Below are positions 8,918 through 16,690 of a stretch of 64,000 nucleotides of DNA, piece by piece. The stretch spans positions 248,001 to 312,000 of the forward strand of contig NZ_CP084470.1 of assembly GCF_020405205.1 (NCBI RefSeq). The letters are read 5' to 3'. Numbering within the stretch: the stretch's first letter is position 1; each line of letters begins with the position of its first letter. A program made the translations under genes and the position numbers. The notes under the pieces are model-generated. The model had not been told where the DNA came from and searched no databases. It saw only the letters and a program-made list of their open reading frames with translations. Origin of the DNA: Natrinema salinisoli (lineage in GTDB: Archaea; Halobacteriota; Halobacteria; Halobacteriales; Natrialbaceae).

Positions 8918-9974
8918 ACAGACCACAACCGACGACGTATCGCCTGGCGGGGGCACGCCCATCGCGACAGACTCCGTCGACGCCGCTCTCGAGTCCCTGG
9001 ACAGTGACGGCCTGGAGGGGTACAATTACGCGTACCTCGACGAGCACACCAAACGCGAGGTCCGACGCTCGATACTGAAAGCCGTCGCCATCCCCGGCCA
9101 TCAGGTGCCCTACGCCTCCCGGCCGATGCCGCTGGCCCGCGGGTGGGGAACCGGCGGTATTCAGGCCTCGCTGTCGATCCTCGATCCCGAGGACACGTTC
9201 AAAGTGATCGACCAGGGCGCGGACGAGAGCGTCAACGCCGCCAACATCCGTCGGCTGGCGGAGAACACCGCCGACGTGGCGACGACGACCGACACCACTG
9301 AGGCGGACCTGATCCAGAGTCGCCACCGCATCCCCGAGGAGGTGCTGACCGACGAGCAGCGCCTGGTGTTGCAGGTTCCGATCACCGACGCGCTGCGGAC
9401 GGTCGATCCCTCGGACGCGGCCAACCGTCGGCGACACGCTCACAAGAACTACGGGAAAATGTGGGTCCACCTGTACGAGAACATCGTCGAGTACGGCGAG
9501 ATCAAGATCGCCTCTCGGTATCCGACGATGGTCGCCGGGCGCTACCTGATGGACCCCTCGCCGATCCCGCGATGGGACGTACCGAAACTCGATCACGCGG
9601 ACCATCTCACGGTGTTGGCTGCGGGCCGGGAGGCGCGTATCTACGCCGTCCCGCCACACACCGAGGTCGAACCACTGGCCTTCGAGGACCGGCAGTTCAC
9701 CGTCGAGCGCTTCCCCGAGCAGGCCTGCCACGCCTGCGGGTCGACCGACACATACCTCGTCGAAGTCTCAGAGGAGGCCACCGAGGACGGAGATGACGCC
9801 TTCGAAACCCGCTACGCCTGCAACGACTCGAGCTTCTGTGAGAAACGCCGCGAGAACCCCGACCTCCCGAAGGACCATCACCTCGACGAGGAGGTCGACT
9901 GGGGGCCGGGAACGCCCGACGCGGGCGCGGATGACGCCGGAGCAGCGACCGAACAGGGAGGTGCCGAGGAATGA
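8910..9974 (+). CDS. phnJ: Alpha-D-ribose 1-methylphosphonate 5-phosphate C-P-lyase PhnJ
   Basis: PhnJ is the radical-SAM enzyme that breaks the carbon-phosphorus bond, releasing the alkane (methane from methylphosphonate) and 5-phosphoribosyl 1,2-cyclic phosphate. The protein has 354 residues. GYNYAYLDEHTKREVRRSIL and IPGHQVPYASRPMPLARGWG are PhnJ hallmarks. The cluster-binding cysteines are ACHACG followed by YACNDSSFC, spaced C-x2-C-x27-C-x5-C; the E. coli form has 21 residues in the long gap. The C-terminus carries an acidic, low-complexity tail of about 30 residues. A GTG six bases upstream (8904) is also possible. Confidence 0.95.
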   Translation: MTEQTTTDDVSPGGGTPIATDSVDAALESLDSDGLEGYNYAYLDEHTKREVRRSILKAVAIPGHQVPYASRPMPLARGWGTGGIQASLSILDPEDTFKVIDQGADESVNAANIRRLAENTADVATTTDTTEADLIQSRHRIPEEVLTDEQRLVLQVPITDALRTVDPSDAANRRRHAHKNYGKMWVHLYENIVEYGEIKIASRYPTMVAGRYLMDPSPIPRWDVPKLDHADHLTVLAAGREARIYAVPPHTEVEPLAFEDRQFTVERFPEQACHACGSTDTYLVEVSEEATEDGDDAFETRYACNDSSFCEKRRENPDLPKDHHLDEEVDWGPGTPDAGADDAGAATEQGGAEE

Positions 9975-10801
9975 CGCTGTTGGAAGCCCACGACTTGCAG
10001 ACGCGCTACGGACCCGGCTGTCCCCGCTGTGTCGAGTCGACCGGCGACCGCGCTGGGACGAACCAGTGCCCCCACTGCGGTAGCGTCGTCGCCTGTGCCG
10101 AGGCGGATCTCAGCGTCGAGGCCGGGGAGGTGTTGGGTATCGTCGGCGAGTCCGGGTCCGGTAAGTCCAGCCTCGCGGAACTGCTCGCGATCGAGCGCGA
10201 CGACGACGCTACAACTGCCGGCGAGGTCAACTACGCGGGCCACGACGGTAATCTGCTCGAGGTAGACTACGAAACGCGCCACGATCTCCGCACGGGAGAG
10301 ATCGCGCTCGTCCACCAGCACATCCGCGACGGCCTGAATCTCGAGTTCACTGGCGGCGGCAACGTCGCGGAGAAACTGCTCTCGGCCGGGAACCGTTCGT
10401 ATGAGGATGTCCGCGGGCGCGTTCGGGATCTTTTCGATGAGACGGAGATCCCGGTCGCCCGGATGGACGACCCCACCAGCACCTACTCCGGGGGGATGCA
10501 GCGGCGCGTCCAGATCGCCCGCGCACTGGCGACCGACCCGGACCTGGTCGTGCTGGACGAACCGACGACGGGGCTCGACGTGAGCGTCCAAGCCCGCGTA
10601 CTGGACATGTTCCGCCGCGTCCAGCGCGAAGAGGGCGTCGCCGCCATTGTGGTCTCACACGATCTGAGCGTCGTCCGCCTACTCGCCGATCGGACGCTCG
10701 TAATGCGCCACGGTCGCATCGTCGAGTCCGGTCTCACCGATCGCATCATGGAAGACCCGCACCACGAGTACACCCAGACCCTCATCAATTCAGTCATATG
10801 A
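9971..10801 (+). CDS. phnK: C-P lyase ABC-type protein PhnK
   Basis: The 276-residue ATP-binding protein has Walker A GESGSGKSS (about residue 56), signature YSGGMQRRVQIARAL, Walker B LVVLDEPTTGLD and switch VVSHDLSVV. PhnK is not a transporter part; it docks on the PhnGHIJ core and drives its conformational cycle. Residues 17-37 contain CPRC and CPHC pairs, a likely zinc knuckle absent from the short E. coli protein, placed before the first strand. It overlaps phnJ by ATGA (9971-9974) and phnL by four bases. Confidence 0.93.
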   Translation: MTLLEAHDLQTRYGPGCPRCVESTGDRAGTNQCPHCGSVVACAEADLSVEAGEVLGIVGESGSGKSSLAELLAIERDDDATTAGEVNYAGHDGNLLEVDYETRHDLRTGEIALVHQHIRDGLNLEFTGGGNVAEKLLSAGNRSYEDVRGRVRDLFDETEIPVARMDDPTSTYSGGMQRRVQIARALATDPDLVVLDEPTTGLDVSVQARVLDMFRRVQREEGVAAIVVSHDLSVVRLLADRTLVMRHGRIVESGLTDRIMEDPHHEYTQTLINSVI

Positions 10802-11535
10802 CAGTCCTGTCCGTCGACGGTCTCTCCAAAACCTTCGACATGCACGTGCTCGGCGACACCCAGGTCGTCGGTCTCGACGACGTATCGTTCGACGTCCGCG
10901 AGGGCGAGTTCCTCGCTATCGTCGGAGAATCCGGCAGCGGTAAGTCCTCGCTGCTGAAGTGTCTGTACCGCACCTACGATCCCAGTTCGGGCGAGGTCGT
11001 CTACCACGGTCCCGACGGCGACGTCGATCTGGCCTCGTGTCTCGACCGGACGGTCATCGACCTCCGAGGGGACAGCATCGGATACACCTCACAGTTCCTC
11101 GACGAAATTCCCCGGGTCCCCGCGGTCGACGTGGTTGCTCGGCCCCTAGTCGAACAGGGGGTCGACCGCGAGGATGCGCGGTCGACTGCTCGTGACCTGC
11201 TTTCGGCGCTGTCGGTACCCGAAGAGCTGTGGCAGGCGTATCCGGCGACGTTCTCCGGCGGCGAGCGCCAGCGAGTGAACCTCGCACAGGCCCTCGCACC
11301 GAAACCGGACCTGCTCCTGCTGGACGAACCGACCAGCGCGCTCGACCCCGACACCCGCCAGGCCGCGATCGACCTCCTTTCGACGTATCTCGGTTCGGAG
11401 ACGACGGTCATCGGCGTCTTCCACAACACGGATGTGGTCGATGCCGTCGCGGATCGAGTGGTCGTCCTGGACGACGGTCGCCTCCAGCGCGTCGCCTCCA
11501 TCGAGGCGTACGATGAGGAAGTGGTGATCGGATGA
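10798..11535 (+). CDS. phnL: C-P lyase ABC-type protein PhnL
   Basis: The 245-residue protein has Walker A GESGSGKSS (about residue 45), signature FSGGERQRVNLAQAL, Walker B LLLLDEPTSALDPDTRQ and switch His in GVFHNTD. PhnL is the second ABC ATPase of the C-P lyase machinery and is needed for the first, nucleotide-phosphonate forming step. The ATATGA junction with phnK and the ATGA junction with phnM show tight translational coupling. Confidence 0.93.
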   Translation: MTVLSVDGLSKTFDMHVLGDTQVVGLDDVSFDVREGEFLAIVGESGSGKSSLLKCLYRTYDPSSGEVVYHGPDGDVDLASCLDRTVIDLRGDSIGYTSQFLDEIPRVPAVDVVARPLVEQGVDREDARSTARDLLSALSVPEELWQAYPATFSGGERQRVNLAQALAPKPDLLLLDEPTSALDPDTRQAAIDLLSTYLGSETTVIGVFHNTDVVDAVADRVVVLDDGRLQRVASIEAYDEEVVIG

Positions 11536-12695
11536 GTTCAACCGCCCAGACCACTGAGGGAAGTGTCGCCGTCGTCGGCGGACGCGTCATCACGCCCGAA
11601 GCCGTGCTCGAGGGCGGCGTTCGTATCGAGGGCGATCGCATCGTCGAAGTCGGAGATGTCGATGGCGACGCCGACACCGTGATCGACGCCGACGGCCGGC
11701 TCGTCCTGCCCGGTCTGGTCGATCTCCACGGCGACGACATCGAGAATCACCTCCATCCGCGCTCCGGAGCGCGAATGGCGCTCCCCATGGCGCTGGCCTC
11801 GGCTGACCGCGCGAACGTTGCGGCGGGAATCACGACGAAGTTTCACGCCATCTCGTTCGAACTTGACGAGGAAGCCGATCGGTCGCCCGAACTCGCGGCG
11901 ACGTTGACAGCGGCAATCACCGCTGCCGACGACCTCCTCGTGGACCACCGCCTGCACGCTCGCTGTGAAGTCACGCAAAAACGCTGTGTCGACGCGGTTC
12001 TCGAAGTCGTCGAGAACGGCGACGCCGACCTCGTTTCGGTGATGAGCCACATCCCCGGCAAGGGCCAGTTCCGCGACGTCGAGGCGTTCAAACGGTACTA
12101 CGAGAACGCCAGCGAGCACACGGCCGAGGAGGCCGAAGAGATGATCGAAGAGCGAACCGACATCGCGATGGCGACGCTGCGCGAGCGCGTCGACGAGATC
12201 GTCGAGGCCGCCCACGACACCGGTGCAGTGACGGCCTCGCACGACGATGAAAATCCCGCGGAAGTCGAGCGATTGGCCGAAGCCGGCGTGGACATCACGG
12301 AGTACCCGATCACGTTAGAGACCGCCGAACGCGCAGCCGAACTGGGTATGACGACCGCGATGGGCGCTCCGAATCTCGTCCGCGGAGAGAGCCAGTGGGG
12401 CAACCTCTCGACGGGCGACGCCATCGACGCCGGCGTCGTCGACTCTCTCGTGGCCGACTACCACCCGCCATCGTTGCTCGCGGCGGCGTTCGTCGACACC
12501 GGTGAACCACTGCCCGAGCGGGTCAACCGCGTCAGCGCAAATCCCGCCGACGCGGTCGGTTTCGACGACCGCGGTCGGATCGAAGTCGAGGCGCGAGCCG
12601 ACTTGCTCGTCGTCGACCGTGACCCGACACCGACGGTCGCTAGCGCGCTCGTCGCGGGCCAGCCGGTCTACCGCGCCGATCGGGTGGTGCGATGA
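11532..12695 (+). CDS. phnM: Ribose 1-methylphosphonate 5-triphosphate diphosphatase PhnM
   Basis: The 387-residue amidohydrolase-superfamily enzyme removes pyrophosphate from the triphosphate ribosyl phosphonate before PhnJ acts. Metal ligands are visible in VDLHGDDIENHLHPRSG (about residue 60), TTKFHAISFE, VSVMSHIPGKGQF-type text, TASHDDENPAEVERL and TAMGAPNLVRGESQWGN. It ends with the usual RIEVEARADLLVVD beta-sandwich strand. The length is close to E. coli PhnM (378). It overlaps both neighbours by four bases. Confidence 0.93.
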   Translation: MSSTAQTTEGSVAVVGGRVITPEAVLEGGVRIEGDRIVEVGDVDGDADTVIDADGRLVLPGLVDLHGDDIENHLHPRSGARMALPMALASADRANVAAGITTKFHAISFELDEEADRSPELAATLTAAITAADDLLVDHRLHARCEVTQKRCVDAVLEVVENGDADLVSVMSHIPGKGQFRDVEAFKRYYENASEHTAEEAEEMIEERTDIAMATLRERVDEIVEAAHDTGAVTASHDDENPAEVERLAEAGVDITEYPITLETAERAAELGMTTAMGAPNLVRGESQWGNLSTGDAIDAGVVDSLVADYHPPSLLAAAFVDTGEPLPERVNRVSANPADAVGFDDRGRIEVEARADLLVVDRDPTPTVASALVAGQPVYRADRVVR

Positions 12696-13498
12696 CCCCG
12701 AGCGTCGGCGCAGCGATGGACATTCGCTTCGGGGAGACCGTCGAAGAGTTCATGCGCTACGTCACCGACATCGGACTGGACCACGTGGAGTTCAAACGCG
12801 AGTACCTCGCGGGCCATCCGGAGACGCCCGGCCCCGAGCGGATTCGGGAACTGTCCGACCGCTACGGCGTCAGCGTCACGTACCACGCGCCCTTCCGAGA
12901 CTGGAACATCGGCAGTTATAACGAAGTGGTACGGCAGGACTCCGTCGAGCGGGTCAAGCGGACGATCGATGACGCTGCCGAGGCCGGGGCCGGGGCCGTC
13001 GTCGTCCACGGTGGGTCGGTCCCGAAGCGCTACCCCGAGTGGGTCCGCGACCGCGCGAAGCAGAACGCGCTGCACTCGCTTGCGGAGTGTGCCGAGTACG
13101 CTCAACTGGTTGGCGTGCCGCTGTGTCTGGAAAACCAGCCCATCAATGAGGAGAAGCGGCGCTACACTACGACGCCAGCAGATCTCGCGGCGATGCGGAA
13201 CACCGTCGACGTGCCACCGCAGTACCTCGGGGTCACGCTCGACGTGGGCCACGCGAAGGTCAACGGCTACGACTGGCGCGCGTTCGTGGAGGAATTCGGC
13301 CACCGAATTCGGGTCTGTCATCTCCACGACAACGACGGCACTGCCGACCAGCACGAGCCGTTTCCCGACTACGAGTCGGTCGTCGAGGCGATTCCGGCGG
13401 ACTACTTCGTCTTCGAGACGAAATCCGTCGACGACCTGGCGACAAGCGTCGGCACCGACGAAATGCCCCCGGAAACGGAGCTACCGGCCTATGAGTGA
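12692..13498 (+). CDS. Sugar-phosphate isomerase/endonuclease IV-like TIM barrel
   Basis: The 268-residue protein has the xylose-isomerase-like TIM-barrel pattern: a VSVTYHAPFRDWNIGSYNE strand, GAGAVVVHGGSVPKRYPE, CLENQPINEEKRRY (metal-ligand Glu), GVTLDVGHAKVNGYDW and RVCHLHDNDGTADQHEPF. Members are isomerases, epimerases or phosphodiester-cleaving enzymes. It is coupled to phnM by ATGA and to the HAD gene by an eight-base overlap. No phnP lies in the operon, so opening of the 1,2-cyclic phosphate is a reasonable guess. That function is inferred; an epimerase on the sugar product is the alternative. MDIRFGE at 12716 is a possible shorter start. Confidence 0.75.
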   Translation: MTPSVGAAMDIRFGETVEEFMRYVTDIGLDHVEFKREYLAGHPETPGPERIRELSDRYGVSVTYHAPFRDWNIGSYNEVVRQDSVERVKRTIDDAAEAGAGAVVVHGGSVPKRYPEWVRDRAKQNALHSLAECAEYAQLVGVPLCLENQPINEEKRRYTTTPADLAAMRNTVDVPPQYLGVTLDVGHAKVNGYDWRAFVEEFGHRIRVCHLHDNDGTADQHEPFPDYESVVEAIPADYFVFETKSVDDLATSVGTDEMPPETELPAYE

Positions 13499-14162
13499 TC
13501 GATGGGTGGGCGACTACGATGCCGTCGTCTTCGACAACGACGGTGTGCTGGTCGCGCCGACTGAGCACGAGATACTCGTCGACGCCGTCGTGGACTCGTT
13601 TCGAGCCTTCGGCGTCGAGATCGATCGTTCGATCGCCCGACGGACGGTCGCCGAGGATACCGTCCCGATCGAGGCGGCCCGCGAACACGGACTCGATCCG
13701 GAAACGTTCTGGCATCACCGCGAGTTGACCGCCAGCCTCGCCCAGCAGACCCACGTCCGGGATGGCGGCAAGCAAGTCTACGACGATGTCGCGGCGCTCG
13801 GACAGCTGGACCTGCCTCTCGGGATAGTGAGCAACAACCAGCACGCAACGATCGAGTTTCTGCTCGCACACTACGATCTGGACGGGTTCAGGACGGCCTA
13901 CGGTCGACAACCGACGCTCGAAGGTGCGGACCGACGGAAGCCGGAGCCGGATTACCTCGAGCGGGCGCTGGCGGACTTAGACTCGAGTGAGGCACTGTAC
14001 GTTGGTGACTCCGAGAAGGACGTCGTCGCGGCCCGGCGTGCCGGTATCGACTCGGTCTTTCTCCGCCGGGACCACATCGCAGACGTGGCCCTCTCAGTCG
14101 AGCCGACTGCTGAAGTGCCGGATCTCCGGACGCTGGTTGAAATACTGACCGAACAGCGCTGA
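13491..14162 (+). CDS. HAD-superfamily phosphatase of the phn operon
   Basis: The 223-residue HAD hydrolase has motif I VVFDNDGVLV with Asp nucleophile and second Asp, motif II LGIVSNNQHA, motif III Lys in RRKPEPDYLE and motif IV YVGDSEKDVVAARRAG. Its helical cap is typical of phosphoglycolate-phosphatase-like enzymes. I see no clear feature of phosphonoacetaldehyde hydrolase. As the last gene of the C-P lyase operon it may dephosphorylate a ribose phosphate product. The ATG at 13491 overlaps the TIM-barrel stop by eight bases. A far longer upstream frame exists but lies inside that gene and is not coding. Confidence 0.85.
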   Translation: MSDRWVGDYDAVVFDNDGVLVAPTEHEILVDAVVDSFRAFGVEIDRSIARRTVAEDTVPIEAAREHGLDPETFWHHRELTASLAQQTHVRDGGKQVYDDVAALGQLDLPLGIVSNNQHATIEFLLAHYDLDGFRTAYGRQPTLEGADRRKPEPDYLERALADLDSSEALYVGDSEKDVVAARRAGIDSVFLRRDHIADVALSVEPTAEVPDLRTLVEILTEQR

Positions 14163-14255
14163 CAGCGACCGATACTCTCTTTTAGCTCCCGAAGCAGACG
14201 AAGTACGGACTCTACAGACGATAAGTTCACAGTGAGACTGTTCGGGGGTTGGAGT

Positions 14256-14651
14256 ATGCACCGACGAGCCGTTCTCGGGACGCTTGCCGCAGGTTTCGGG
14301 ACACTGGTTGCGGGCTGTTTCGGATCGAGAGTTGACGGGGAGGTCATCTCAAACGAAACACCGCTCGCCTTCTCCCACGAGTACTCGACGCAAGCGACGT
14401 ACTCCGGTACCCGTGTCGTCGTCGATGTGACAGCCGAAAACCAAGGGATCGAACCAATTACGCCGGAGGGACGGGTCCCACGAGTCGTCTGCACGTTCTT
14501 GGACAACGGCGGCGAAACGCTGCACCGATCGGGGCTCGAGCTGAAGAGGTCCATCGGCGTCGAAGAAACGATCACGTTGGAGTTCACGCTGGCGGTCGAT
14601 GTCGACGATGTGAGCCGCTATGCGCTCCGGAGCGAATGGGTCGAGGAGTGA
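14256..14651 (+). CDS. Haloarchaeal Tat lipoprotein, unknown function
   Basis: The 131-residue protein starts MHRRAVLGTLAAGFGTLVAG with a lipobox Cys at residue 20 (VAGC), so it is likely lipid-anchored outside the cell. The rest has an immunoglobulin-like, FxxE-type beta pattern (RVVVDVTAENQGIEPITPEG, ETITLEFTLAVDVDDVSRYA). It lies 94 bases after the HAD gene and probably has its own promoter. A start at 14232 adds eight residues before the signal and is less likely. Confidence 0.65.
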   Translation: MHRRAVLGTLAAGFGTLVAGCFGSRVDGEVISNETPLAFSHEYSTQATYSGTRVVVDVTAENQGIEPITPEGRVPRVVCTFLDNGGETLHRSGLELKRSIGVEETITLEFTLAVDVDDVSRYALRSEWVEE

Positions 14652-15055
14652 CAGTTCCTAGACCTTGACAAAGGGAATTCTGACACCGAGTCGACTGTCC
14701 CGGGAAACTCAGAGCGACGCCAGTAGAGATGTCGGATGCCACTCATCAAGAGAAATCCAGACGACCGTCCCTCAAGCCAGGTAGAGCATCTCAAGTAAAT
14801 CTGGTTCTAACGTTCTCTTGGAGGTACTAACGATCACGATTTTGCTTTCCGAGGGAGCCGCCATTTGGCATCAATCGAGATTTTCGCAAATCCCATGACG
14901 GTTTCATCTGCTCCAAATGGCATCGCTACCTGCTGTCCGCTTCCCTTGCCCTGTACTGGTTGCCTATATGATGAACACTACACATTGATTTCTAAATTTC
15001 CAATATATATTACTAATATAAAATATGATTACGCGACTGGTCCCCGTTTCAGGTG
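14652..15055. other. Gene-free gap before the phosphodiesterase gene
   Basis: No convincing gene is present. The last 70 bases are very AT-rich (repeated ATATA and TAATATAAAATAT near 15002-15030), in sharp contrast to the surrounding GC-rich DNA, and probably contain the promoter of the phosphodiesterase gene starting at 15056. Confidence 0.4.
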
Positions 15056-15946
15056 ATGTCACGAGAGACAGACCGAATTGCGAGTCACGTATCGCGACGC
15101 AATGTCGTCAAAGGTACTGGTACGATGCTCGGTATCGCATCAATTAGCGGTACTGGTGCAGCGGATCGAAATAAAGGCCACGAGCAAGGCTGGGGAGACG
15201 AGATCCGTATCACTGCCCACCGCGGGTTTAGAGACGTCTTCCCGCAGAATACGGTCGCCGCTATCGAGGGATCGTGTCGCCTCGGTACCGACCGTATCGA
15301 AATCGACATCGAAGCGACGAAGGACGGCGAGATCGTCGTTTTCCACGATGCGGCCCTAGACGCGCTCACAGACGAGTCAGGACTCGTCGGTGAAACGTCA
15401 TCGGAAATAGTGTTGCAGGCGGAAGTCCTCAACTCCGGGGAGACAATCCCAACACTCGCCGAGACGCTCGAGGCGGCCAGACCGGACGTCACGATCAACA
15501 TCGAGTTCAAGAATTCGGGCCCACTCACTTGGACGGAGTTCGCTGAGCGAACACTGCATATCGCATCGTACTACTCAGGCGAGTACTACGCATCCTCGTT
15601 CGACCCGGGCGCGCTCAGGGCGGTTCGAGACGTCGACCCGAACGTCGATGTGGCACCCATCTTCGGCGAAAACAAGGCCGAAAACCTGGCTATTGCCCGC
15701 GAACTCGACGCTAAAGCAGTCAATGTATCGACCGGAGTGCTCGACGAGGACCTTGTGGAGACCGCACACGAGGAGGGTCGGGAAGTAAACGTCTGGACGA
15801 TCGACAGCTGGCGGGAAGCCAGCGGACCGGTTGAGCTGGGCGTCGATGCCCTGATCGCGGATTACCCCCATATGGCTACCTTCGCTACCAAAGATACGCA
15901 TCGTAGCCCGCCGGGTTGGGGGTGGCACGGGTCCAGCGGGGAATAG
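15056..15946 (+). CDS. Tat-exported glycerophosphodiester phosphodiesterase
   Basis: The 296-residue enzyme has a twin-arginine-like leader (SRRNVVKGTGTMLGIASISG) followed by a GDPD TIM barrel: catalytic His in ITAHRGFRDVFPQNTVAAIE, metal-binding EIDIEATKDGEIVVFHDAAL, then VNIEFKN-type strand and the C-terminal VNVWTIDS and DALIADYP. It would split glycerophosphodiesters outside the cell to glycerol 3-phosphate. That fits the phosphorus-scavenging genes upstream. GTG at 15053 is an alternative start. The tail HRSPPGWGWHGSSGE is loose and Gly-rich. Confidence 0.88.
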   Translation: MSRETDRIASHVSRRNVVKGTGTMLGIASISGTGAADRNKGHEQGWGDEIRITAHRGFRDVFPQNTVAAIEGSCRLGTDRIEIDIEATKDGEIVVFHDAALDALTDESGLVGETSSEIVLQAEVLNSGETIPTLAETLEAARPDVTINIEFKNSGPLTWTEFAERTLHIASYYSGEYYASSFDPGALRAVRDVDPNVDVAPIFGENKAENLAIARELDAKAVNVSTGVLDEDLVETAHEEGREVNVWTIDSWREASGPVELGVDALIADYPHMATFATKDTHRSPPGWGWHGSSGE

Positions 15947-16231
15947 AGTTACACTCCGGTCAGAGGCCACTGATCGGAATAGAGTTGTAACGGTGAGTTC
16001 GCGTTCAAAACGCTCGGACGGCCGGTTATTTTCTAGGCACTGATCAAGGGCCACAGTTGTCGCCGCTGCTCCCACGCCTCAGCAGTGGCCGACGGCGAAC
16101 AGGGCGATCGATGGCGTTGACGTCTCTCGACCGCCATCAGGTTGCTAGTGCCTGACAGTGAATCGAGAAACACGGCGTAAATAGGCGAGAACGGTTCGGT
16201 AAGACGGCGAAAAAGCCGGTCCGAAGACTGC

Positions 16232-16678
16232 CTACTCGGCCGTACTGAATTCGTTGAACAACGCGACGACGCGGCGTTCGATCTCGTCGCGAATGCCGCG
16301 AACTCGCTCCGGATCCCGTCCGTCAGGGTCGTCAAGCGCCCAGTCACGGATGTCAACGTCCTCGCCGACTTGGCCGACATCGAGCGTCGAACAGCCCATC
16401 GTTGCGACGTAATCACAGGACTGTAACTCTTCCAGCGAGATCTCTCGCGGCGTTCGGTCCGAGAGGTCGAATCCCGCTTCTTCCATCACGTCGATGACTT
16501 CGTCGTGGACGTGCTCGGCCGGGTGGGTCCCACCGGTGAGGATCTCAACGCGGTCCCTGAGCCCACGTTGTTCTCGTTCACGTTCCGCAAAGGCCGTAGA
16601 CATCTGGGAGCGGCCAGCGTTCTGGACGCACATGAAGGCGATGCGAATCGGTCCTTCTGTTTCAGTGTTGGATGACAT
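16232..16678 (-). CDS. arsC: Arsenate reductase, low-molecular-weight phosphatase type
   Basis: The 148-residue protein has the phosphatase loop FMCVQNAGRSQMS (Cys-x5-Arg) near residue 17 and the later WALDDPDGRD acid motif typical of thioredoxin-linked arsenate reductases. YVATMGCSTLDVG supplies the further redox cysteine region. It would reduce arsenate to arsenite for export by the transporter twelve bases upstream. It is the last gene of an arsR-acr3-arsC operon. A plain protein-tyrosine phosphatase role is the less likely alternative. Confidence 0.85.
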   Translation of the reverse strand: MSSNTETEGPIRIAFMCVQNAGRSQMSTAFAEREREQRGLRDRVEILTGGTHPAEHVHDEVIDVMEEAGFDLSDRTPREISLEELQSCDYVATMGCSTLDVGQVGEDVDIRDWALDDPDGRDPERVRGIRDEIERRVVALFNEFSTAE

Positions 16679-16690
16679 TGATTTGGATGG

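Noticed and set aside
8823-12242. Long leftward open frames opposite phnI-phnM (for example 8823-9731, 9878-10591, 11538-12242)
   Set aside because: They are mirror frames of GC-rich, GNC-biased coding genes. The plus-strand proteins carry all the family motifs and the mirror frames show none.
12969-13490. A 174-codon upstream extension of the HAD gene
   Set aside because: It lies inside the TIM-barrel gene, is Ser/Arg-rich out-of-frame text, and the ATG at 13491 gives a normal HAD start.
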